From Hypomesus transpacificus (Eukaryota; Chordata; Actinopteri; Osmeriformes; Osmeridae), in contig NC_061075.1 in NCBI RefSeq assembly GCF_021917145.1, positions 1,416,215-1,480,214 of the forward strand: a stretch of DNA of 64,000 nucleotides, written 5' to 3'. Below, in pieces: positions 23,561 through 34,379 of the stretch. The position numbers were made by a program, and so were the translations under genes. Below the pieces are notes generated by a model. The model was given only the letters and a program-made list of their open reading frames with translations, was not told the DNA's origin and made no database searches. Numbering within the stretch: position 1 is the stretch's first letter; each line of letters opens with the position of its first letter.

Positions 23561-24250
23561 AATACAAAAAGTGAGATTCGAGAAGCCACCTGTGTGTATG
23601 CTAGAGACTCAGTGCTTCTGTACCGAAGGAGAACATGGCAGGGTGGTGTGTGTGGCCATATCTCCCCATATATCCTTCCACACACAACCAGCTACTAATG
23701 CCTGGACACGGCCTCACCTGTGAAGCCATGGTCAGTAGGAAACCAGGAGAATGGAGTCATATCCACCATTGTTTTGACATCCCAACAAAGTCTTCTCTTT
23801 CATTCATTAGGCGCTTTGTTTTTTGTTTTAAGTCAACTGATGTTCCAGTGTACAGTAGCTTGCAGGATATTTCACGTTTTTTTGGCACTTTATTTTCTGG
23901 CACTGAGTTTGAAGCTAAAAATACTTTAAACTAAAAATAGGGCTTTTTATGTTATTGTGAAACTTAATCTGACTGGGATGAAATGTGGTATGAGATATGC
24001 AATAACTCTAAGTACCAAAAGTATTGAAGTGGGTTTTGAACTGATGGGAAGCTTATTGAGAAAAATGTGAACATTTTAACCACTTTTTAAAGAATTAGCG
24101 CATTAATTTTTGTGAATTTAAATAATTAACTGTATATCTTACTGTAAATTATAATTTATTTTTACTGGAGGATGTTACGTCTGTTAATCCTACATTTCCA
24201 AATGTTTTGACCATTGCATTTGTTGGTCAAGCTAATGACTAACTTTGGAT

Positions 24251-24438
24251 ATTTGTCATCATTTGGTATGCTATCCCCTTCAAATCCACTATCTGTTTCA
24301 ATTACACTCTTTTGATCATTGATCATTCACTGTGGCACAGTGTGGTATTTATCAATGTGTGAACTACATAGCACTCACAACACTGCTTCAGATATGTTCA
24401 ATGTATGTACAGTGTAAGACAACATAGATTCATTGTTG
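24251..24438. repeat. Duplicated 180-base segment, copy A
   Basis: Closely matches 26821-26996 in the same orientation; for example GGCACAGTGTGGTATTTATC is identical in both, and blocks of 20-40 bases are unchanged with small indels between them. The flanks differ. It may be an unnamed repeat or a local duplication. Confidence 0.85.
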
Positions 24439-24614
24439 GAATGCTGCTTCAGCAATTTCTTCCACTTTCAAATCCTTCTTCTTCCTCAATCTTTCAGCTA
24501 CAGCCACCATTTGAACTTTAAAATGTTGACAAAACCCTCAAAGATTTTTGTGTGAATGTAGCTTTTTGATATTTAACTTTTTTCAAACCGTTTCTGAGAT
24601 TTACATGAGTGTGT

Positions 24615-24745
24615 ATGCAGGGCTGAACTGGGACCAAAAATCGGCCCTGGCATTTTGGGGTTAAGGCGCCCCCCCATCTACCATCAAATTATTTAAAAAA
24701 GAACACTAGCAAACATTTCTTAGAACCAAGACTATGATTGATGAG
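24615..24745. repeat. Dispersed repeat fragment
   Basis: The string 'gggctgaactgggaccaaaa' followed by 'atcggccctggcattttg' resembles the terminus of a repeat I know as common in teleost genomes. Only one end is recognisable here. Confidence 0.35.
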
Positions 24746-25271
24746 TTTAGCCTATCTTGAGTTGTAATGGTTTGAGAGAGAGATGGTCTCACTAATACAC
24801 ACGCTCCATAACACACTCTCTTACACGGTCTAATACACACTGTTACACACTCAACTCACACTTCTCAAACACACTTAAAAAGACGCACATACGGAGACAA
24901 CAGGCCTAAACTGGTTGTCTGCCTATGGTACAAACTTCATAAACACATCTTTAGACTTCAATATTATTGTAATACTGTCTGACTTTCCAACATGGGTTGG
25001 TATATTGTTCCAGAGATAGGGGACCTTAGTGACCCCCCCCCCCCCCCTGTGGTTGAAATGTGTGTCTCACAGCCAATGTGTGAGAGTTGGCAGCCCTGCA
25101 GCTAGCTTATCTGAACCACATCAAGACACCCTATTAGCTGGAAGAGTTGTAGTAAGGTGTCACACAGGAAATAGAATAGATATAGTTTATAGAAGCTGCT
25201 GTTTCTGCCCTCGGCCCACTCCCCAGTCAGAAGGCTTCTACAGCCCAGTGGAGACCCAGTCTGAGAGAGAG

Positions 25272-25314
25272 ATGGTTCCTGTCCTGATGCTGGTGGTCAT
25301 GTTCTGGATCACAG
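25272..25314 (+). CDS. Possible orphan signal-peptide exon
   Basis: ATG opens MVPVLMLVVMFWIT, a typical signal-peptide first exon, ending at ACAG followed by GTAGGG, a fair donor in phase 1. Phase-1 signal exons are usual in immunoglobulin-superfamily genes. I find no following Ig exon within 2 kb, so this may be a relic or chance. Confidence 0.15.
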
Positions 25315-25554
25315 GTAGGGCTCTGTTGTATCTGTACAGTGTAGGATACAGTACAGACATGGATTACTATATTGAATACTGTCCCATACTGGTATAGACC
25401 TGTATTAGTGTATATAGTACTGTCCTATACTGGTATAGACCTGTATTAGTGTATATGGTACTGTCTTCTGACTCTATTATACTCTATTATACTCTGCTCT
25501 GTTTTAGGTTTGTCCGTTCTCCTCCTTTCACTGTGTGAAAAAAGGTTGAAAGAA

Positions 25555-25622
25555 AATGTCCGTCCGTCCGTCATCTGCCGCTTGTCCGGGGATCGGGTCG
25601 CGGGGGCAGCGCCCTGCTTAGG
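25555..25622. repeat. Fish dispersed repeat fragment (GC-rich)
   Basis: 'catctgccgcttgtccgggg' plus 'atcgggtcgcgggggcagc' matches a short GC-rich repeat seen very often in teleost genomes. No gene function is suggested. Confidence 0.5.
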
Positions 25623-25905
25623 TGAAAGAAAATGTGCTAAACAAAAGTTTGGATTATTGATGACTCTTCTATCTACTGTACTCTATTGTACTCTGCTTTC
25701 ATCTTTCAAGTTTTTTTTTTGTCAGGTGCACAGAAGTGTTATGTCTTGTCATGCATGTTATCACTCTTGTTGTGCACTTCCTGTTTTGAATTCACTTTCC
25801 CTCTCCTTTCAGACTCTGACTTTCTCCCTTGGTGTGAAACTCCCGCTATTGTGACATCTACCTTGTCACTGATTGGTTTCACCTGTTTCCCCCTACCTAC
25901 TTATG

Positions 25906-26096
25906 TTTACATTTACATTACATTTAGTCATTTAGCAGACGCTCTTATCCAGAGCGACTTACAGTAAGTACAGGGACATTCCCCCCGAAGCAAGTAGGGT
26001 GAAGTGCCTTGCCCAAGGACACAACATCACTTGGCGGGGCGGGGAATTGATCCGGCAACCTTCTGATTACTAGCCAGACTCCCTCACCACTCCCTG
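25906..26096 (-). mobile_element. tRNA-headed SINE, copy 2
   Basis: Minus-strand copy with the same tail ('atttagcagacgctcttatc'), body ('gaagtgccttgcccaagg') and tRNA-like head as copy 1. It lies between tor3a and calr4. Confidence 0.87.
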
Positions 26097-26820
26097 TCAG
26101 ACAAGGACTATGTTTAAATAGTCCTTGTCTTCATTCATCTTGTTCAGTCCAAGTGATGATGATGTAAGATGGGTCTGTAAACCTCTTTCCACTCTGCCTC
26201 TGATTGACTGTGAGGTTTAGGCATTAGGAGTGACGATTGGTTCTAGAGCCAGTTGCAAAGTTGGGAAGCACAATTAAAATGCTGTGTTGGCCACGGCTAC
26301 GACCCGCCACGACCAAATGATAACAAACAATAATCATGTTTATTTTTTATTATTTTATTATTATTATTTTTATGGTGCCAAGATGAAATTTAAGAGTGCT
26401 TGAGCACCCCTAAATGGTTCTAAAATCGCCACTGCGTGAAAGTATTCCTTTTATTACGCGGTGAGACTGACTTTGGTTATCTCAGTGTCGCAATTTGAAT
26501 TGCGTTTGGTTACTCCTGCAGAATGGTCCAGAAAGTGTTGCCATCACTACAATGTCGAATCTCAAGAGCTTGGAGAGATCCTTCTTGAAAGCCTTCCTGT
26601 TGTCTGGACTTGCTGCATCAATGGACGCGAGTGGCTATTTGTTGTTGGTATTTATAATCAAAATAAAGGTGTGACAGGTAGGCTAGTTCATTGGTCACGT
26701 CGTTGACCTGGGTGTTGTTCAAACTGTCTCACAGATGAGGCTGTTACTTTTGGATGGTGTCCTTAAAGGAGTCATTGACTGCAAAACCGAGTTTGCCTTG
26801 TCATAGTTGAACAACGACAA

Positions 26821-26996
26821 ATTATGTCATCATTTGTAATGCGATCCCCTTCAAATCCACTTTCAATTACACTCGTTTATTATCATTCACTGTGGCACAG
26901 TGTGGTATTTATCAATGTGTGAATTACACAATACTCACAACACTGCTTCAGTTATGTTCAATGTATGTACAATCATGTAATGCATAGATTCATTGA
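26821..26996. repeat. Duplicated 180-base segment, copy B
   Basis: Second copy of the segment at 24251-24438, same strand, 2.56 kb away. By eye the two are roughly 85% alike. Copy B ends 250 bases before the calr4 promoter elements. Confidence 0.85.
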
Positions 26997-27244
26997 TTAT
27001 ACGTTTGTGTTTCGAACAGTGGCTTTAAACGTGCCATAGGCCTACACGTAAACTGGATTTTGGGGGAAGAACATTATAATTTTTCTCAGTCTGGCAGCCA
27101 GTTGGTTTTATACGCTGGAAGTTAATCGAACTTTTGGTCAGATTCCCCCAGTGAATGAAACGCTTACTTTTGAAAAATAGATTGGAAATACATCCATTCA
27201 GTTACAAGGCGCTGCACGGAGCCGAGGCGTGCACCAAGTAAACG

Positions 27245-27263
27245 CGTGGTCTGCTCTTATTGG
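27245..27263 (-). promoter_or_regulatory. ER stress response element (ERSE) upstream of calr4
   Basis: CGTGGTCTGCTCTTATTGG is a perfect reverse-strand ERSE (CCAAT-N9-CCACG), which binds NF-Y and ATF6/XBP1. It lies 307 bases before the calr4 ATG. Two more CCAAT boxes follow (ATTGG at about 27304 and CCAAT at about 27342), the second with a partial ERSE (CCAAT-N9-CCATC). This is the expected control of an ER chaperone gene. Confidence 0.85.
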
Positions 27264-27569
27264 CCTGAACTAGTTGTTCGCTTCTATTTTCAGCCTTTGC
27301 CATTGGCTGGCGGAACGCACTTTCCCTGCTAGACCGACTGTCCAATGAAAAACAGCCATCTGTTCGGAAGCGAGAGGAGAGTTCCTACAGCACACAGCGG
27401 CGTTTGATTCCTTATCATTTGAGGTCAGATTTAGAGAGTATCTGGTTTTGTTTGCTGTACAGCTAGTTGCAGTTCATTGACATTTGTTTTCTCCATATTT
27501 ATATACAAAAACAATTCTTAGTTTGTTAACCTTCGTTTTTCAGCGAGGGTGCCTGTTTCTCTGGCAACA

Positions 27570-30500
27570 ATGACCTCTCTATCGATGCTTTTGGTCGCCG
27601 CATCGGTCGCCTCAATATTTGCTGAATCTACTGTATATTTTCGTGAACAATTTGAAGATGGGGGTAAGTGACATACAAAAGTCACATGTTAGATTTGATA
27701 GAAGTCTAATTGTTCGTTCTGAATACATAGATACTTTATATTATTTAGTTAATCACTTGATCACATTGCTAGAGCTAGCTTTTTGCTAGCATGCATGAAC
27801 GGCAAAGCATGGTCCAGATCTTGAGAGATGGCAATTTAGTGGCTTGCAAGCATGTATCCGAGTATAGGGAGCACCGATCGATCTTTTGAACGTATAGTTC
27901 TAGCACAATTTACCACATACCCCCCAAACCTCCTTTCCCTTCATGCTCTCAGCCTTAACCGTCATCATCCCCCCTAACCCACACCCCACTAAAGGCCACC
28001 GGTCCCTGGCCCATACATCCAGTCGTTCTCCTGATAGCACGCAGCTGATTGACAGCATATTTACTTGTAAGCAAGACGTTTCCTTCTGTATTTTGATTTA
28101 TTGATCTGTGGTAAGATGCCTGGAAGAGTCGCTGGTTGGAATCCAAACACAAGTCGGACTACGGGAACCTTATCCTGAGCGCCGGGAAGTTCTATGGCGA
28201 TGCCGACAAAGATAAAGGTGAGTGAAAGTCATTGATCGTCAAAGCGTAGGATTAGCTCTCGGGGAGACGGGTGGAGATGTACGGAGCAGGCTTGTGTCTG
28301 GTGACGACGCTTTAACCTTGTCGTCCCCATGTCAGGACTCCAGACCAGCCAGGATGCCCGATTCTACTCGTCCTCCGCCCGCTTTGACACCTTCAGCAAC
28401 AAGGACCAGCCCCTGGTCATCCAGTTCACTGTCAAACACGAGCAGAGCATTGACTGCGGGGGTGGCTACATCAAACTGTTCCCCGGTGAGCTGGACCAGG
28501 AAGACATGCATGGGGACTCCACCTACAACATCATGTTCGGTAAGTGCCCGCCACATATCCTAGTCGGAGTTGCCCCCCAAAAGATCTCACCAGAATATCG
28601 CTATTGACTCTCTGAAAAGTCGCAAAAAGTCGCCAGATTATATAATGACGTCAAGTATTGCGTCAAACTTTAGATCCGTAGATTAAGGCCTACAAAATTT
28701 GATTACAGATCTAACATAGCCTACTTTTATAAACATTGGGAACGCTACAACACTTATGAAAACGTAACTTCATTCACAAATCAGTTACAGGTTATTTTTC
28801 TGCTGCTGAACAATAAAAACGGAGAATAGCAAAGTAGAGGAAATGTCCCTAGATTTGTCACCAGTCGCTTGATTGCATTTTTTTGTATGTATAGGTGCAA
28901 ATCTTGTCTAATAGTTGTTGTGTCGTCTAGTTATATTGATGCTTCAACCCTCATTTTTTTTGTGCCTTCTAAGATTGAATTCTTCTCTCTCCCTCTGTCT
29001 GTCTGTCTCTCTGCTTGCCTGTCTGTCTGTCTGTGTGTCTGTCTGTGTGTCTGTCTGTCTGTGTGTCTGCCTGTCTGTCTGTCTGTCTGTCAGGTCCTGA
29101 CATCTGTGGGCCGGGCACCAAGAAGGTTCACGTGATCTTTAACTACAAAGGCAAGAACCACCTGATTAACAAAGACATCAGGTGCAAGGTGAGCCCAGGC
29201 AAAGTTCCGCTGTAACCCTTGACAACACACAGGCTCTTTATTCACTGTCATCAGTTCATGGTGTTTATAGCAAACAGTAAGAATCCCTTTAGTCTCAACA
29301 ATTCACACTGTCCCTATTGTTTTTCACACGTGAGGAAATTCAGCAATGTTAAATGGTGCAGAACATACGTGTTTGTTGTGAATTTCCCCCTGGTATATTA
29401 TCAGCTCCATCTTGTAGGTTACCACACTTGTGGACAGCTTTCCTGATATCATCTCTCTCTGTCTCTCTTTGTGTCTCTGTCTCGCTCCAGGACGATGAGT
29501 ACACTCACCTATACACGTTGGTGGTGAACCCTGACAACACGTACGAGGTGAAGATCGACAACAAGAAGGTGGAGTCTGGCTCTCTGGAGGAGGACTGGGA
29601 CCTCCTGCCCCAGAAGAAGATCAAGGACCCCGATGCCACCAAGCCCTCAGACTGGGACGATAGAGAGAGGATCGACGACCCCGAGGACACAAAGCCCGAG
29701 GTGGGTTTGGATCCAGGCCCTTTCTGTGCTTCTCTCTCCACTCATCATCTCTCAGTCTTTCTTTCATCGGCGTCTGCATCTTCAATTACTGCATTTCAGT
29801 CACTGCTCTAATGGATTGCATAGTTTTTTTTTAGTACCCAACTATAAATCTAAAAGGAATAGTTAATAGCAAAAACGTTCTCTTTTAGCTTTTATAAATC
29901 ACGTCCGCTCCATAGATTATGATACAGAAACTGTCATTGGTAAACCTGTATGTGTGTGTGTTCCCTCTGCAGGACTGGGACAAGGCTGAGAACATCCCGG
30001 ACCCTGATGCCAAGAAGCCGGAGGACTGGGACGAGGAGATGGACGGCGAGTGGGAGCCGCCCATGATCTCCAACCCCGACTACAAGGTAGACCTCCCCTC
30101 CACAGCACAATCACTACAAGGTAGACCTCCCCTCCACAGCACCATCACTACAAGGTAGACCTCCCCTCCACAGCACCATCACTCACCATCCTGGAGAATC
30201 ACCGTTCTGCGCTCAGTGTTGGGAACGTGGTGAACCAAGCATCGGAACTCAGTGACTCTTATTTTGACTCCAAACTAACCACTGGGTCATGCCTGATCTA
30301 GTCAATAGCTACCCTCCACACACGCGTTTTTCCAGTGGAAAACTCTCTACGTGTTTCACCCTTTTCTCCAGGGAGAATGGAAGCCCAAACAAATGGACAA
30401 CCCCGCCTTCAAAGGGAAGTGGGTCCACCCAGAGATAGACAACCCAGAGTACACAGCGGACGCGGAGATTTACAAATATGACAGCATTGGTGTGCTCGGC

Positions 30501-33500
30501 CTGGATCTGTGGCAGGTAGGCTTACTGGCTTCTGCAGGGCCCTGGCTCGGCCAAGCTTCAGCAACACGGCTCATGTGTTACATTAACCCACATGGCACAC
30601 CTCCTACTGACAAGATTTTCACATCAGTACACAAACTGTACAACTCTTCATTTAGTTAAGTAACATTTCATAATATTCTTTATTTGAATCATTTAGTATT
30701 GTACATTTGTTTTATATTGATGCCTTTTACTTACAGTACTTTTTAAATCTTTCTTTATCTTTCAACTTAAAGTTTATTGTTGTGTACCAACCTACCCAAA
30801 CAAGTTCCTCGTATATGTAAACTTGCTTGACAAAAAAATGGAATTCTGCTTTTGAGAAACAAAAGGCTGAGTCATTGCTTAAGCTTTGTTCACGGCGTCG
30901 GCCTGTCAAGGCTTTTGTCAACAGCTTTCCAGTAATGGCTCGTTTCTTGTTGGTGATTCTCTAAACTTCTTAACTCGTGCCAAATCTAACATGGTTTTGT
31001 CCCTGGCGATGAAATTTACTTATTTAGTTACAGTTTTTCTCGATTGCTTTGGCTCAATTCTTGAAACAGAAATGACATTCTCAAAGCTCCACGTGCATTT
31101 AGCAAAATAGCCTATATGGTTCAGCACAACTACATAGATCACCTTCAAAAGGTCATATCTCACCCAAAACAGTTAACTCATGCTTCAAAACCAAATCATT
31201 TTCTCATATAAATAGTCAGTGCCCTCAAAATGAAAAGTTCCTTCTCGATTGCTTTGGCTCATCGCTCGAAAAAATTGAACATTCTCAAACCTTTAAATAC
31301 ATTTGCCAAAATAACCCAGATGGTTCAGCAAAACACCATGGAACACCTGCAAAGGGTCATCTCTTTCCTAAAACAGACAACTTATCAGTCAAAACTAAAT
31401 CCTTCTCTCATACAAATAGTCAGTGCCCCCAAAATGAAAAGTCCCTTTGGCATTGTGTAAACACTGCAGGTCAAAATGTTTAGATGTTTTGTCAGTATGG
31501 CAGTGGACCTTAGAAATATCCCTCATGTGCACTGTGCTACAGTTACTGTAGTAGATGTTTTCTTTCCAGAATACAATGTGTCTCAATCTGCATTTACACT
31601 GTAAATTTATTCATTTAGCAGATGCTTTCATCCAAAGCGACTTTCAAGAGAGCTTTACAAGAGTGCATAGGTCACTGATCATACAGTAACAACGCGATAG
31701 CCCCAAACATTTCGGGTAGCCAAAACATGAAGCATACATTGTGAAAAACCCAAATACAGAAAGTGCCAAAGAGAAGAACCATAAGAGCATGTAGCCAAAC
31801 AAGTTACAACTAAACAAAATGAACCTCAAAAGTGCAAGAGTGCACCTGTAGAAAAGCAAGCAACAATACTGTAATGTATGCTTCATGTTTTGGCTAACCA
31901 CAATGTTTTTGTGGCTATCTCATTGTTTAGGACCATTGACCTATGCACTTTTGTAAAGCAGACAGCTTGGAAGTCGCTTTGGATAAAAGCGTCTGCTAAA
32001 TGAATACATGTAAAATGTAAATGTGTATCAAACAGAAAAAAGATTACAGTAATTCAAGAGTAACCTACAAGGTTTCACATCACATATTGCACTTACACTG
32101 CCATGGAAATTGTTACTGTAATTGCCATACATCATGGTTACTGTTACAGGAAATGTGTACAGCACAATATACTTTCATACAATAAGCACATCAAAACTAA
32201 CATTATGTATAACCTACACTAGTAGTATGAGTAACCACAGTAAGTTTCAGGCAAGTGACCCCCTCCTAGTCAGAGTTGCAGAGGGTGCATTTCATGGCAA
32301 GAAGGAAACAAATACAGTAAGAAAGTAAAGCAAAGCTGGAGTTTCACTAGTTGTCGTCCTCACTGTCTGTCTGGCCACAGATTTCATTGACATCACATCT
32401 GATGTTCTCCCTTACGATGCAACAGGGGAAGAATTGTTGTTCATGCCGCAACAATCCCCTACACTGATCTGCTGTGACATCATCACAAGCAGCATCCATT
32501 GCCTGGAGCAGGGACCTCTGGTTTTGAGCCCGATGCTCATAAACCCTCCACCTTCATGCAGAAAAAACCTCCTGGATGGGTTTAAGGAATGGGGAGTTAG
32601 GTGATATGAGCACCATTAGCATTCTTTGATGGGCAGTGAATCCTGATGAGCGGGTGACGGTGGAAGCTTACATTGTCCCACACAATGACAAATGTAAGAA
32701 AGTGGTCTCATGTAGAGGGATAAGATCAGAGTGCAGGCAGTCCAAGGACACCAGGAGTGTCTGGTTATTGTATGGGCCAAGACTGGGAATGTGGGTGACT
32801 ACACCATTCTCTGAAATGGCAGCAAAAACAGTGATGTTTCCCCCGAGCTGGCCTGGGACAAGCTCTAAATATTTGATGGAAGGATTTATACTCCTGGATA
32901 GCTCCTGTCAGCTAACTAAACTTACTGTGTGATTGGTGATCGGATGTGTCCCCTTGTTTAGTAAAGTTCTAGTTGCACCTGACAATGACTGTAAGTAGAT
33001 GATCCAAGAGATCCATATTACAGTATATACTATTATGTTTTTCATGGTATTATGTGCCTGAAAGATTTTGACAGTGGAGTGAACTATTGTGCAGCTGATG
33101 ATGTACACAAGGAAATTATGCCAATATGTTTTGCAGAGAACAACCACTTGACTGAGAAATAACAGTCAGTTTAGACCAGCAAGATATTTTCAATTGATAG
33201 TTGGCCTAATTGAAGGCAATTATACCTAACCATTTCAAAGATGTGCAAAATCATTTGAAATGTGTGCAAACTGTAGGCAATTGCACTTGTCATTTACAAG
33301 GATGTGCTAATACAATTGCAATTTGATTAAAGGAATGAACAATTCCAATCTGTTGTGAACAAGTGCCCAGCAGTTTGGAGGTTTGCACGTGTTGTTTTGA
33401 GAATGTCATTTCTGTTTCGTGAAATGAGCCAAACCAATTGAGAAAAACTGTAATGTACTGTGTTTCATGCTCTTTCATGGGACAGGTGAAGTCAGGCACC

Positions 33501-33890
33501 ATCTTTGACAACTTCCTCATCACCAACGACCCTCAGCTGGCGGAGGAGGTGGGAAACGAAACCTGGGGGTCAACTAAGGTGAGCATGCACTGTCTTCCTG
33601 CTTCTAGGGTCACAGGTCAAAGTCTCCTCTACGAATGCCCTTTTCATGACCTGATCTCTGTAACACCTTCTCAGGACTCGGAGAAGAACATGAAGGAGAG
33701 CCAGGACGAGGAGGAGCGGAAGAAACGCGACGACGAGGAGAAGACCAGAAAGGAGGAGGTGAAGGAGGAAGACGAGGAGGAGGAAGAAAAGGAGGAGGAT
33801 GAGGAAGACGAGGAGGAGGAGGAAGATGAGGAGCAGGAAGAGGAGGAGGAGGAGGAAGATACAGACTCTAAACTCAAGGATGAGTTATAA
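27570..33890 (+). CDS. calr4: Calreticulin, ER lectin chaperone (calr4-type by synteny)
   Basis: Calreticulin binds Ca2+ and monoglucosylated glycoproteins in the ER lumen. Nine exons join in frame: 27570-27663, 28116-28217, 28336-28539, 29094-29188, 29491-29700, 29973-30086, 30372-30515, 33486-33578 and 33675-33890. They give 423 residues. Parts in order are a signal peptide ending near SIFA, the lectin domain with CGGGYIKLF and the paired cysteine in [10 protein letters not shown], the P-domain with three IxDPxxxKPxDWD repeats and three GxWxPxxxxNPxY repeats, and a Glu/Asp-rich C-domain ending in KDEL. Its place between osbpl9 and eps15 matches mouse Calr4 and the human CALR4P pseudogene; sequence alone would not separate it from other fish calreticulins. 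A 5' UTR intron is likely, since CAG at 27541-27543 looks like an acceptor after a possible exon ending near 27423. Confidence 0.96.
30081..30182 (+). repeat. 34-base tandem triplication of a calr4 splice donor
   Basis: The unit TACAAGGTAGACCTCCCCTC plus CACAGCACAATCAC occurs three times (30081, 30115, 30149). It contains the last two codons of exon 6, the GTAGAC donor and also an acceptor-like CCTCCACAG. Only the first donor keeps the calreticulin frame; the second or third would add 34 or 68 bases. Confidence 0.95.
31033..31440. repeat. Two subterminal ~200-base repeats in the Tc1-like element
   Basis: Segments at about 31033-31228 and 31233-31440 are diverged direct copies. Both carry 'tctcgattgctttggctca', 'acattctcaaa', 'atggttcagca' and 'aaatagtcagtgccc'. 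Subterminal direct copies of the end sequence are known in some Tc1-like families. Confidence 0.8.
31590..32022. mobile_element. Foldback (MITE-like) element nested in the Tc1-like transposon
   Basis: Left and right arms of about 150 bases are inverted copies. Each begins with 'tcatttagcagacgcttt'-type sequence and includes 'tatgcacttttgtaaagc'-type and 'agccaaaacatgaagcatac' strings in opposite orientation, with about 110 bases between. It has no coding capacity. The outer motif resembles the tail of the SINE family here. Confidence 0.85.
32345..32895 (-). pseudogene. Decayed Tc1/IS630-type (DDE) transposase
   Basis: On the minus strand, translated pieces read [37 protein letters not shown] and, further on, [20 protein letters not shown]. 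These correspond to the catalytic DDE domain of Tc1-like fish transposases (second Asp in [22 protein letters not shown] carries the last acidic position). The pieces lie in different frames with stops between, and the N-terminal DNA-binding part is not recognisable, so the protein is not made. Confidence 0.85.
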
Positions 33891-34367
33891 ACTTCAAGTT
33901 GGATGGGACATATTGAGAAGGAGCCTTTGTGTCTCCTAAGAGCAAGTAGAACAAGATGGAGACGGGATTGGCTGGACTTTTCCTTCATGATAGAAGCTGA
34001 CCATTAGCATGTAGTGAAGCTGTCTATGTGGGGCAGGGTAGGGGGGGGGGGGGGGTTTGGTTTTGGTTTACACGAGTCAGGTGGGCTAGAACGATGACTA
34101 CAGACTACAGTACTAGTTTGATCCGTTTTCATGTGCGATTATCAAACTACGGGAATTCTGTTCATGTTTTTGGTTAAGAGGTACAGTTTTGTTTCTAAAC
34201 TGAAGTGTCATCGCTGATCAAACTGCAAAGTTACTGACTGAGCATCTTCCTCATTCACTTGTACCTCATCTTGTGTTCGTTGTGTGTCTGCTTATTTTGT
34301 GACAGTTGGATGTGAGGGTTGTCTACTCCACTTCCCTCCAGACACCTAAGTATCTCTTGATATGTTA

Positions 34368-34373
34368 AATAAA
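34368..34373 (+). terminator. calr4: Polyadenylation signal, calr4
   Basis: AATAAA 480 bases after the TAA stop. A weaker ATTAAA lies near 34926. The 3' UTR includes a poly-G run near 34041-34056. Confidence 0.55.
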
Positions 34374-34379
34374 CACAAT

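Larger units (their letters stand above)
23565..27240. other. Intergenic region tor3a-calr4, repeat-rich
   Basis: I see no supported gene. It contains two copies of a 180-base sequence (24251, 26821), a SINE on the minus strand, fragments of other dispersed repeats, poly-C at about 25035-25050, and one possible signal-peptide exon at 25272. Short frames such as 26461-26706 have no recognisable similarity. Confidence 0.6.
31029..33453 (-). mobile_element. Tc1-like DNA transposon with long inverted ends
   Basis: Inverted ends match over about 80 bases: TTACAGTTTTTCTCGATTG at 31029 and its inverse at about 33365-33453 (ending CTGTAA), with the shared core GAAACAGAAATGACATTCTC. The element fills most of calr4 intron 7. 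Inside on the minus strand is a decayed DDE transposase (32345-32895). The left half carries a tandem subterminal repeat and a foldback insertion. The right end stops 32 bases before calr4 exon 8. Insertion at TA, as usual for Tc1/mariner, is plausible but the target duplication is not clear. Confidence 0.85.

Noticed and set aside
33671-33890. Glutamate/serine-rich repeat artefact
   Set aside because: On the plus strand this is the real acidic C-domain of calreticulin ending in KDEL; only the minus-strand polyserine frame is an artefact.
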